A stretch of DNA of 64,000 nucleotides from Perca fluviatilis (lineage: Eukaryota > Chordata > Actinopteri > Perciformes > Percidae): the NCBI RefSeq assembly GCF_010015445.1, contig NC_053115.1:4046576-4110575 (forward strand), in the 5' to 3' direction. Positions 53,881 through 64,000 of the stretch are shown piece by piece (positions within the stretch are counted from its first letter, which is position 1; every line of letters starts with the position of its first letter). The notes under the pieces were generated by a model. The model ran no database searches, was not told where the DNA came from, and saw only the letters and a program-made list of their open reading frames with translations. The position numbers and the translations under genes were made by a program.

Positions 53881-55384
53881 GATGTCACGTTGAAATTAGC
53901 TTGATACATTAGCTTGTACTTCCGTTATTCCAGACTAGGTGCTAACGCTAAGCAGGTAGTGCAACATACTTTCTTTTTTTTTAGCTTTTTTGCTGAAAAC
54001 AGCTGCCTGCCACAGCTGGAAAGGAGGTTGACGAGAGCAATTACTGTTTGACCTTTATATAAAATAAGTGAAAATACAGTTCCTGGATTATCACATAGAT
54101 TTAAGGAAAGGGGAAATAAAGCATTTTTAAGAAAGAGAAACAAGCCACAAAAAAAAAGAGTTAAAGCTGCAGGCAGGACACGAGACTTAATGTGACTATT
54201 ATCTGGGTCTAGAGAAAAATGTGAAATAATGATAAACATCCATTTCTTCAGTGTGGACTTCAAATTAAAGAGCAGCCGTTGCTCCTCAGGCTCTGCCAGC
54301 CCGCCTTGCCTGAGCCGCTCTCTGGGAATGATCCACAGTAATGAAACTGTATTCTTTAGTTTATAAAGAACTAATTGACTTGAAAAGTACAGTCTCACTT
54401 TTCACTTACGCCATACCAAAACCATGGTTTTTTTTCATTTCATTTTCTGCTGTTTTATTAAAGGACTTATCATCATTATCTCACTGTTTCTACTCAACTT
54501 TATTTTTTCTGTCTCCATCCCTGAGCTCTTACTTTCTGTAACCATGGCTACAACTGATCAAATATCCCAACATGGCAGCGATGGGGTTTTTAAACCACCC
54601 TCGGCACTAGAGCTTCAGGCGTTCATGCAATCTTTGCATGAATTTGGAAGACCGTAAAGATGTTCCCATTGCATGTTAGAGCCTAAACTAAGGCTACATT
54701 TACATTTAGTCTTTTATACAGATTTTCTTTGCAAAAGTCAAATTGTTTGCATTACACAGCTTGGATGCGGTGTGTGTTTACACACCCATGCAGATATGTG
54801 ACGCACATATACTGCCCACAGAGTAACCAAGGATGACATTCCAACAGACACACGCCAACATTTAGCCCAGTCAAAGAATGTAGATGTTGCTTTTGTTAAA
54901 TAATCTGCTGGTTCATATTTAAAGCAATAAAACATTAATATACTGCAAAACCATACACATAAATGAGAAAAAAACAGCATTTTTTATGTTTTAGCTCATA
55001 ATAGCCTACATTGCTTCCTGCTAACCTGCTGCTAGTCTATATCGACAACATTTCATTAACGGGATTCTTTCTGAGAATATAGTTCCGAGTTTATATACGG
55101 TTAGAAGATGGCTGTCTCATGTGACCTTGTTATTTGTACACCCTGTGACTCTACAAATCACAACATTTAAATAGGAACATGTTGGCGTTATTTTGTCACT
55201 TATTCGGAGCAGTAGGCTAGTTGGAACCAGTTACCTGCAGGATCTGTGCTAAGCTAAGCTAATGCTGGGTGCGTCAGACAGCCTTATAACACGCACGGAG
55301 ATGAGAAGGGTATGTATCGACTTGTCTAACTCTGGGGGATACAGTGAATAAGCTAAAGTCCCAATAAGTCGGCGTATTCCTTTT
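53881..55384. other. No gene recognised
   Basis: Unassigned. A minus frame (53925-54398, 157 codons) and a short ATG frame in good context (54544-54654) show no recognisable domain. Confidence 0.45.
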
Positions 55385-55610
55385 AAGGTTTTCATTGCTT
55401 ATTTCAAACGTTTTCATTGCTTTTTGTCGGCTTTTTCTGCAATTCTTTCAACGTTTTTGTCTCTTTTATGAGTATTTTTCAAAAAATGTTGATGTTTTTG
55501 TCGCTTTTTTCAATACATGCAGACATGTTCCGGAACCTGCCTAGATATTTGGAGATCTCAACACCCCCAATGTTGAACCCAAAGTTACGCCCTTGTACAC
55601 ACTCAAAACC
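55385..55610 (-). repeat. Repeat with 'ggcgtaactttgggttcaac' end
   Basis: Contains the block shared with 20.48 kb, plus degenerate 'aacgtttttgtc' units related to those in the 18.75-kb hAT. Confidence 0.55.
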
Positions 55611-56398
55611 ATGATATGAAATGGACTTAATTAGGACTACAGTTTAAAATGCTGTCTGGGTTCAATCTTTTTGGAAAGATACGTCTCTTTAATGCCAACC
55701 AACGTATGGTGTCAATGGCCAGAAACTGTGTGCTTTTGAACTTTATGTTAAATTGTATGTGATGGTGTTTGAATCACCTGTGATTTACCTGTATCTTTAG
55801 AACAATGGGATTGGATGATTTGATTGGTTGTTGAACTTCCAGCTGCAGTAGTGACACTGCCCTTCTATGTAAATAACTGAATGGAACCTGATTATTTCAA
55901 ACCCTCAGAAGAAGGCTTTGTGCGGAAACGCGTAAGCGTTGATTTATTCTGATGTAAGCCTAATCAAACAAGTGAAATGAGAGCATTTTGTCCTCCTTAA
56001 CTTGGAAAACCTGAGATGTGGTACCTTTTCTCCACTTTTTGGAACGTGCTCTTCAGCTGTGACTCTTTTCCTGTGTGCCAATCTGTCGCCACGTTCTGCT
56101 TTATAATGAATCATGCACTTGTTTAAGGAGCTGATGGGATTACATTTCACTGGGATTGTACCTCGTACGATTTCATGTGACAAATAGTCTACAAATTGAT
56201 TGATTGAAATAGTTGGGTTTACATAATATTTATGCAAACACAAGTCAGTTTTATTTCTGTATTTTTTCCAAATAGATTTTTGAACATTTTGTTCCTTCAT
56301 TTAAGAGTCCATTAAACCAATTGTAAGCCCTGTACTGTATTAACAATGACATGCAAATTCCTGAAAGGGAAGCATGCCTAGTGAAAGGCCTGTTGACA
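55611..56398. other. No gene recognised
   Basis: Unassigned. Confidence 0.45.
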
Positions 56399-56501
56399 GT
56401 GAGTGAGTGAGTGAGTGAGTGAGTGAGTGAGTGAGTGAGTGAGTGAGTGAGTGAGTGAGTGAGTGAGTGAGTGAGTGAGTGAGTGAGTGAGTGAGTGAGT
56501 G
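56399..56501. repeat. (GAGT)n microsatellite, about 25 units
   Basis: Perfect tetranucleotide array. Confidence 0.98.
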
Positions 56502-56761
56502 GACCAAACATGTGACGCTGCATGGTGGCGGTCAGTCATTAGCTGATTACAACTGCACCAGATAATCTGATGCCATGCTAGGCCACTACCCCCTTTGGCA
56601 TGAATTAACCTCCAGAGTTGTGGCCGAGGCATGGATCGATTTGATCTTGCACACACAATCACACAGATTACAAGGAAAAACTGAAAAAAGAAAAACGTGT
56701 ACTGTGAATCGGTTCCAAGAAAATGAAGTCAACCCAGATCTACCAATCTCAGCATCCTTCC

Positions 56762-56837
<76 letters not shown>
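56762..56837. repeat. (GT)n(TA)n compound microsatellite
   Basis: GT to about 56795, then TA to 56837. Confidence 0.97.
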
Positions 56838-56840
<3 letters not shown>

Positions 56841-57454
56841 TGTGAATGCTTACTGTGTATCTAGGAGGGGGGTGTATGTTGTTTTCCCTTAGGCAACAGA
56901 GGGGTGAACTATCAATCTATCAATTACAGCTTGATGCAGCCCCTTCTCTCATCCCCGGGGGCACGGCGAGGCACATTTTAGTGCGATCAACACCCCCACT
57001 CCCAGAGATCTGAGGTGATTCCTGCCTTAAAACGCCTCCCGCGAATGGGAGGTGGGTGGAGCGCGGTACTGCTGCAGCTACAGCACATCAATATGTAAAG
57101 CCCAAGCAGCTGCTTAACACCAGTTACAAAGATATTAGCCCTGTAGCCAAAACATAAAGCACACTTGTTCGTTCTCTCCTCCCTCTGAAATATCCACGTC
57201 TTTTGTTGGGGAACAAAGTGTTGTTTTAATAAGATGCGAAAATGCAAAAATGCAAATGTGATAAATAGAATAACCTATAAAGAGAGCTTCCTCTTGTACC
57301 TAAGATATACATTTTGAATGTGTACCCTTCAAAAATTAAGAAAGAAAGACATATACTCTTATAGTTATGTGCATCCCGCAAGCCAAAGGGCTTATTGCTC
57401 TTCATCGCACATCCAACAATTCTATGATGCAGGTGCGTTGGAAAATATCACAAT
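56838..57454. other. No gene recognised
   Basis: Unassigned; 56930-57100 is G+C-rich and non-repetitive. Confidence 0.45.
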
Positions 57455-57701
57455 AGACTTGAAAGAGAAAGATCCCACACTTTTCTCTTGCTACAGCATC
57501 ACCATTTATTAAAGAAACTAAGGTTTTGACCATTTTGGACATTTGTCAAGTATTTTAATTATATGAAAATACTTTTCTTCCAATTTTAGTTCAATGAAAA
57601 CACTCTTGACGAAGGTCCAGAGAGGCCAAAACGTTACGTTTCTTCAATAAATGGCGATGCTGTAGCAAGAGAACAGTGTGGGACTTTTCTTTTTCAAGTC
57701 T
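57455..57701. repeat. 64-bp inverted repeat with a 119-bp spacer
   Basis: 57455-57518 and 57638-57701 are complementary at roughly nine of ten positions ('gatgctgtagcaagaga' core). The spacer has 'cgaaggtccagagaggcc', the usual start of a teleost repeat whose 3' end is 'ttcaataaatggcgatg'. Probably a copy and its inverted partial duplicate. Confidence 0.8.
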
Positions 57702-57995
57702 AAAGGAAATAAATCGACCAAGCATCAATGGGGTGGACAAACGTGATGGCATCATGTGTGGTATTGGAAAAGATAACTTATATATTGAGAAATAAACCGA
57801 AAGATTTTGAGGAAATCTGGAAACCCATCGCATCAGAGATACCCTAGCATAAGGCCAATATCTTATTTTCTCTTTTATATAACCACCCTAGAGACAGGAA
57901 TGGCATTGGGAGTACTACCTAATAACTTTTTTTTTCTTTGGGTACTGTTTTTTTTTAGTGTTACTTTGACATTATTGTATTATAAGTGTCTACTG

Positions 57996-58194
57996 CACGT
58001 GTCAAACTCAAGCACCTCGCAGATTTTTATCCGGCCCGCATATCAATTTAGGTTCATAAATTATTATTATATATTACTATATATGACATGCAAAGATATT
58101 TGACTTTTTCAAAATAAAAGCATATCAATAAAATGGCTCTTGTGATTCTCATTTTCCAGTGTGGCCCTCAGTAAAACTGAGTTTGACACCCCTG
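57996..58194. mobile_element. Short hAT-type element ('gtgtcaaactca' family), 199 bp
   Basis: Ends CACGTGTCAAACTCAA and 'tgagtttgacacccctg'. Flanks GTCTACTG (57988-57995) and GTCTATGG (58195-58202) agree at six of eight positions. Confidence 0.75.
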
Positions 58195-58202
58195 GTCTAT
58201 GG

Positions 58203-58950
58203 AGTGGGACGGGTGGATATGGTTCAATGTTGTTGTTGGTACTACAAATAAAACGAATAAACAGTGTTAACAAAAAAAAGATGATACAATGCAGGCTTCA
58301 GTGGCTCCATAATCTTGCAATGCAAATAGATGTGTGTGGAGGCCATCAGATGCAAGCATCTGAATGGTAATTCATAGCTAAGATTCTTCATGTTTTTTTC
58401 ACTTTGAATAGAAACATTACTCCTAGGTGCCAGGCGTTGGCGTCCTCTCTCCTGAGGGCCAGTTAGGCACGGGGCTCCATGTGACTGATACTGAGGGGAT
58501 GCGCTGGCTGCCTCCCAGTCACTCGCCAGCTGTCTCTCATCCCACATCATCCACTAACACACACGGCCAAAAGGTAGACGCACTGTCCCTTCGGCCGCTG
58601 GTTTTCCTGAGGCTGAAGGAGCAGACTACGGTCCTTTGTGAGTACTGGTCTTGTGAGGGAGCGTGGGTAAAAAAAAAGCAATTATTTTTGTATTCTATGT
58701 TCATTAAATTGAGTTTTAGTTTGCAGTTATACTGTGTTTTATTTTCAACGTAAATTGAGTTTAAGTGACCTGGAGGTTTCACTATAAGCCCCCGTTGGGG
58801 GGGGACACACTCTCTCTTTCCATGGTTGTGTTTTATGGCGTTTTGTTTTGTATTTTCATAGATGTAGGCAATTAATTAATAAATCAAATTGAGCGGCTGC
58901 AACCGCACATGGTGAGTAAGCAATTGTAAGCAATCCCCAGAGGAATAATT
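58203..58950. other. No gene recognised
   Basis: Unassigned. A 108-codon frame at 58427-58753 shows no domain. Confidence 0.45.
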
Positions 58951-59618
58951 CGATATTATCACGATACTTGTCACAGTACGATACTACCATACAATACTAC
59001 CATGATACTTATGTCACAATACAATATTATCACGATACTTATGTCACAATACGATACTACCATGAAACTTATGTGACAATACGATATTATCACGATACTT
59101 ATGTCACAATACGATATTATCACGATACTTATGTCACAGTACGATACTACCATACAATATTATCACGATATTTATGTCACAATACGATACTACCATGAAA
59201 CTTATGTAACAATACGATATTATCACGATACTTATGTCACAATACGATATTATCACGATACTTATGTCACAGTACGATACTACCATACAATATTATCACG
59301 ATACTTATGTCACAATACAATATTATCACAATACTTGTGTCACAATACGATACTACCATGAAACCTATGTCACAATACGATATTATCACAATACTTATGT
59401 CACAATACGATATTATCACGGTACTTATGTCACAATACGATACAACCATGAAACTTATGTCACAATACGATATTATCACGATACTTATGTCACAATACGA
59501 TATTATCACGATACTTATGTCACAATACGATACTACCATGAAACTTATGTCACAATATTATATTCTCACGAGACTTATGTCACAATACGATATTATCACG
59601 ATACTTATGTCACAATAC
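58951..59618. repeat. 30-bp tandem array, about 22 units
   Basis: The unit is 'cttatgtcacaatacgatat' plus 'tatcacgata', with a 'ctaccatgaaa' variant. A 43-bp long unit (with 'cacagtacgatactaccat') recurs at 59135 and 59268, defining a 133-bp higher-order period. The 183-codon frame across it (YHDTYVTIRY repeats) is an artefact of a 30-bp period. Confidence 0.96.
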
Positions 59619-59690
59619 CGTCCGTGTATGGACACAGTATTGCCATGGAAAATATCGCGAAATTATGCTGTATTGATTTTCCTCACACAC
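59619..59690 (+). repeat. Flanking repeat of the array
   Basis: 'tatggacacagtattgcca' and 'ttatgctgtattgatttt' resemble 2175-2235 ('tacagtattgccacagaaat'). The array appears to be an internal expansion of this dispersed repeat. Confidence 0.55.
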
Positions 59691-60313
59691 CTATAAGCAG
59701 AGAGAGAAGTGTGTTTCTTCCAGGTCCAGCAACATTACGCAACATGCAGATAAACAGATGTGCTATTGGACAGCATCACAGGTAAATCCCCACTCATGGT
59801 AAGCACTTTTGATTTGAATGAATCAGAAAGGACACAGGTTCTTATTTGAAAGGAAATTACTTATTTTATCATCTGGTTTTTCAACTTTCTTTATGCACAG
59901 TGTAACATAAAAGACTGTATCGGATCTAGGAGCTTGAAATGGAACTGGCCTCATCAGTGACAGCCAAAAGGACAAAAGGTCCGAGGCTTTGTAAAAAAAA
60001 AGAAAAAAAAAAAAAAAGTTCCAAAGCCCAAAAAACTATGGCCAAAGACAAAGGTGGATAAAGTCGTTCGGCCGTGGGGAAAAGGTCATTTTGGCAGCGG
60101 TTGGGTCTAATGTCAGATTTCATATTAAGAATTTTGTTCAGAAGGAGAAAGAGAATTACTTTACTTTAATTCACAATGTGCCACGATGTGTTAAATTGCT
60201 CCCATGTCCGAAAATAACAGCCCTTCACACTGAAACACACACCCTTGTTATTAGGGCCGGCTCGTACTGAACCTAGGCATTTTCCGTCAGTAGGAGAGAC
60301 GTGTGTGTACATC
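59691..60313. other. No gene; A-rich tract at 59993-60017
   Basis: Unassigned. Confidence 0.45.
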
Positions 60314-60362
60314 TGTGTGTGTGTGTGTGTTGTGTGTGTGTGTGTGTGTGTGTGTGGGGGGG
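60314..60362. repeat. (GT)n microsatellite ending in (G)8
   Basis: GT units with one TTG interruption, then a G run. Confidence 0.93.
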
Positions 60363-60538
60363 GTGGGGTTGGGAGTGAAGCTGTTTCAGGAACTATTGCA
60401 CCCTTCCCTCCCGCTGATCAAAACAATCCATCACTAATTACTTTCGACACAAAGCAACACAACACAGATATGATCAAGCTCTATGACTGCAGCTGAGGGA
60501 GATTTCTGGTCATGTGGCTTCAGTAGTGCCTGCACGGG

Positions 60539-61310
60539 GACTCGAGTTTGAGACTCGGACTCGAGTTGCACTTAAATTGCACCCATAGTGACTTGAGACT
60601 TGACTTGAGACTTGTCTTCAAAAGACTTCAGACTCGACCTCGAGATGCGGGACTCATGAACAATCTTACATTTTTAGGAAACGTCTGATGAGCTGAATGT
60701 TATTCCCCTCCCTGCATAACCTATGACCTACTTATGTAATACATAACGTATTAGCTGCGCGCAGCCACACGTGAGAATGAACAACAAATATGTCGACCGC
60801 AACGGCTGCTGCTGTGCCATTCATCAGAATCTTTGGCTTCAAAAACTTCATAAAACAAGGCCCAAACAAAAGAAGTGCTGAATGCAATATATGTGGACTC
60901 TATAGCTGAGAGACTTGAGACTTGACTTGGACTCTCGCTCAGAGATTTTAGATGTGACTTGGACTCTAGCTCAGAGACTTGTGACTTGACTTAGATTCTA
61001 GCACAGAGACTTGAGATTTGACTTGGACTCTAGCTGAGAGACTTGACTTGGACTTCTCCCTTTTCCGCATAGTGGTGGTTAGATGGCTGGGTTATAATAA
61101 CAAAACGTCAGTTCCTAGGGCCACTTGGCCAGTGTGAATGCAAATGGAGAAACCGGTTTTGGGGGAGAGTAGTTAGTAGAACTGTTTAGAAGTGGACTGT
61201 TCCTAGAACTACGTTCCTGTAACTACTTGGTTGGAAAGAGGCTTTAGACTCTAGCCCAGAGATTTGAGATGTGACTTGGACTCTAACTCAGAGACTTAAG
61301 ACTTGACTTA
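60539..61310. repeat. Degenerate 'gagacttgacttgga' repeat, interrupted
   Basis: Units of about 31 bp ('agagacttgagacttgactt' plus 'ggactctagctc') at 60545-60650, 60905-61050 and 61245-61310. Unrelated sequence intervenes at 60660-60900 and 61053-61240. Confidence 0.75.
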
Positions 61311-62032
61311 GACTCTGCTGCAGGCAGCTACGCATAACATAATAGGTGTTGTAAAAGGTGGAGCCCATGACCTTTTGTCAAACAGCAGAGCAGCACCAGA
61401 AATACCATTAACCCTGAATTAACTAATGAACTTCCCCATTGATGTATCTCCACGCCAGCTGTTTCTTTCGGCTGCTCCGAGGGCAGCAATTAAGCTTTTA
61501 TTTGCCCATACACTAGTCCTGCTGCCTGATTGCCTGATTCCATGGCAATGACCTTTCCACTGAGCATGCTCAGGCTCAATAGTCATTTATTTTTTATTTT
61601 TCATGTGCATTTAATACACAAGAATACCACTTTCTGATGATGCATTTTAACATTGACAGCTCCAAAATGAATTTGAGAAATACAGACTGGCAGCGAAAGG
61701 CTAAATCAGCATTGTGTGAACTCGTTGAGCAAGGGCTCGAATGGAACGGACGTTCATTTATACGTACATGTTCCGCACTCTGGCTGTAAAACAAGTTGAT
61801 GATTGCCTGCAAAGTTGAAAAGAAAAGCCAAAAAAAAAAAGCTAAGTAAACCCCACCCCAGTGGCACAAAAGCTGTCGTCTTGGAAATAGTCTTGATTTA
61901 TTACAATAATTAAACTAATGAGGACAAATTAACATGGTAATTTGTTGATGCTGAAACGTGACAAGTCGTACCTTAATGAATGTGTAAAATTGAAGCTGTC
62001 AGTCACAAGGTGCCACCGTGGAAACAAGTTCA
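61311..62032. other. No gene; possible conserved noncoding segment at 61435-61570
   Basis: Non-repetitive; 'gggcagcaattaagctttta' and neighbouring sequence look unlike the surrounding repeats. Confidence 0.35.
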
Positions 62033-62199
62033 AGGAATACTTCACCCTCAAAATGACTGATTTGTATATTAATCACTCACCGATTCTCCGTTCACCGTGG
62101 AGGAATGCGACAACGACAAAGTTTTCTTCATGAATTCAAGGCAAGGCTCGGTGACTAAATAATACACAAATGGTCATTTTGAGGGTAAGGTATTCCTTT
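62033..62199. mobile_element. Short MITE, about 167 bp
   Basis: Inverted ends 'aggaatacttcaccctcaaa' and 'tttgagggtaaggtattcct', extending to 'aatgac/gtcatt'. TTAA-like context only at the right. Confidence 0.78.
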
Positions 62200-62409
62200 A
62201 ATGACTTCCTTGCTTCATTGTTGGCGTTTTTAGAATAGGTATACTTTTGCAAATTACAAATTTTATTCCATATATGGCAACTGGCTGTATTTCAGACACT
62301 CAATCACATTCATCAACTTCAAAACTTGCAACTCTGCAGCACAGAGTTTAGGATCACTTGATCTCCAGCCAATCCCTCTCATGGGAAGAGCTGGCAGGGA
62401 TGCAGGAGT
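62200..62409. other. No gene recognised
   Basis: Unassigned. Confidence 0.45.
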
Positions 62410-62795
62410 GGGCATCGTTTGGATTTTAACGATTCTGATTCCAATTCCGATTCTTCCTTTCGATTCCGGTTCTTATCGATTCTCGATTCCGATTCTTTGA
62501 GTGGTGGGTCACATGCTTATTTCACAAATAAGAGGAACATTTTATTTTGATTCAAAGGTGGGTTGCAGTTTGACAGGGCTTTTTCAATGTAAAATAAAGC
62601 CACACTAGAGCGCCGCTTACTGTGCTCCATGGCTGCAACACAACAAGCGCCTGGCCGCTACGGAAACCAAAACTTGTGCATGTTAAATTTGGAACCCATG
62701 ATCAGATTTGAAACCAAATCCTCCAAACAATTCCAATAAAGAAAACTTTTTTGAAACAATTTCAAGTAGGAATCGGTTCTCGATGCCCAATCCTA
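62410..62795 (+). mobile_element. Family B-like short element
   Basis: 'gtgggcatcgtttggatttt' and the inverted 'ggttctcgatgcccaatcc' ends enclose gattccgattc motifs and a non-coding centre. The TSD is not clear. Confidence 0.68.
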
Positions 62796-64000
62796 GCAGC
62801 GAATGACCGCTCTACAGAAAAACAAAGCTTCTAATCAGTGCACCAATATTGTTCTCAGGTTCAATGTGGGTATAGTCAGAGAGAAGAAAGGAGACATTAG
62901 AGGAAACTTGCCTCTGTATATCTTGGTGACTGCTGGCTCATTGAGTGCTGCTGGACCCTATACATTTTACATGCTATGTTTAGAGAAGGACTGGGGCTCG
63001 GGTTGTTGATGCTAACCACATTCAACAACAGCAAACACCACACTGCATTTGGACAATCTCTGGCCATCCCCCAGCATCACAGAAAATAACACAGAGAAAT
63101 GCCTGCAGAAAAATCCAATATGTTGTTCTGTTCCAAAAAGCTGTGCTGAAACCGAGTAAGTGAATACTCTGGGATTACATTTCACCCTGTACCCTCCCAG
63201 ATGGCCCCTAATCTCAAATTACAAACTGCTTCCAGACAGCCGGGGAAATGGAAAGTCCCGGAACTTGGACTGATGCTGAGAGAAGTTCTCTTTACCCACC
63301 TTTAAGAATAACCATTGCCAAGAAACACTCAAAACGTTCTTTTACGGCCCTCATAATCGTAGTCAAAGAGGCTCCTCCAGTTACAAGTACTAACTTAATT
63401 TCTATCTTTTGAGCTTCATAACGTGATTTTACTTAACACGCGTTCATTCTTTTTTGTTGTTATTTTGTGTTGCTTTGTATTGTGTGTCTTTTTTGTATAT
63501 AAAGTCAACACATCCTCATAAACGGGTTCGTATGATATCGTACGAAACGTGCCAAGGGACGACTGCAGTTTAAAGCTATAATCTAGTACAGTGGATCAAA
63601 TGGTGACATCTGTGTTTTAAACTGTACATGGTCCCTTTTAAATAAATAAAATAAGAATGAATGGATATTTCAGAGAGAAAATTGTTTTTTCTATAACACC
63701 CATGTAAAAAACAGAGCAGAAAACAGCAAGACAAGTTCACAAGAAAGTGACCACCTCCGTTTAATAATCTCTTCAGTTAGTTATTGCCTTCGTTGTCAGC
63801 TTCAAGGTAGTCTGGATCAACGGTGGTACATTTCCAGAATAAAGCCTGACATCCGGCGCGCGGCTCACACGCAGGATGTCCGCTCTCAGAGTTTTGCCGT
63901 TTTCAAAATCCCTTCACTACGGGAAACAACAACGAGCTTCGAGCTAGCAAGCCACACGATGAAAAAAGCAAGTTTTACAGAACATTTTCAATCGTGCAAA
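62796..64000. other. No gene; family F fragment at 63503-63550
   Basis: 'cgggttcgtatgatatcg' and 'tacgaaacgtgcc' resemble F-type ends. The last 200 bp are CpG-richer, but no exon is supportable. Confidence 0.45.

Noticed and set aside
53925..54398. 157-codon minus ORF
   Set aside because: No recognisable family; hydrophobic and Lys-rich runs reflect AT-rich sequence.
54544..54654. Short ATG frame in strong context (accATGG)
   Set aside because: Only 36 codons (MATTDQISQHG...), no homologue recognised, no exon structure.
58968..59785. Long ORFs of YHDTYVTIRY repeats on both strands
   Set aside because: Translation of a 30-bp tandem array; all frames without a stop in one unit stay open.

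Overview
The window looks like a gene-poor, transposon-rich stretch of a percomorph (spiny-rayed) teleost genome. The evidence is AT-rich sequence, long (CA)n, (TA)n, (ATCT)n and (GAGT)n microsatellites, LINE 3' ends of the fish L2/Rex type, a tRNA-derived SINE, a fish-type Tc1 element, and many short hAT-, PIF/Harbinger- and TTAA-type non-autonomous elements. No host protein-coding exon was identified with confidence, so the stretch is either intergenic or lies in a large intron. Almost every long open frame is a repeat artefact or a transposon relic. Family letters (A, B, C, D, F, H) are labels for repeats recognised within this window; they are not database names.

0-14 kb: family A, B and C repeats; an 8-bp-TSD hAT-type element (4811-5205); LINE tails (5.2 and 8.2 kb); a second hAT-type element (9716-10414); then a tRNA-SINE split by a nearly full-length Tc1 element (10599-12227) whose transposase has one stop and one frameshift. 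At 13.34-14.27 kb a family D repeat is split by a 431-bp element (13429-13859) carrying a GC box, an ATG and an 81-codon frame with a RecQ-like helicase ATP-binding motif. This is the most interesting object in the window.

14-30 kb: TTAA-flanked MITEs; an F-family element; a LINE relic with a coding end, 3' UTR and (ATCT)n tail (16.84-17.45 kb); a second SINE; a hAT-type element (18751-19227); a LINE ORF2 relic at 20.5 kb; an H element split by a C element (21.04-21.88 kb); a Harbinger-like element with a Myb/SANT-like fragment split by a hAT-type element (24.5-25.5 kb); and a deeply nested composite (27.86-29.43 kb).

30-50 kb: more family A copies; a hAT-type element with a BED-finger fragment (32384-32913); further short elements with clear target-site duplications; a TTAA MITE with a 51-bp minisatellite (45.1-45.6 kb); an element with a 10-bp TSD (47568-48057); and two PIF/Harbinger-type MITEs that abut and share one TAA (49375-50077).

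50-64 kb: a D copy holding the 3' half of a MITE with a 46-bp minisatellite (51.5-51.95 kb); the 5' half of the same MITE family at 53.3 kb; a 22-unit 30-bp array with higher-order structure (58.95-59.62 kb); hairpins; and low-complexity tracts. Nothing works together as a pathway. The coherent story is successive insertion, with several short elements carrying N-terminal pieces of genes (RecQ-like, BED finger, Myb/SANT).
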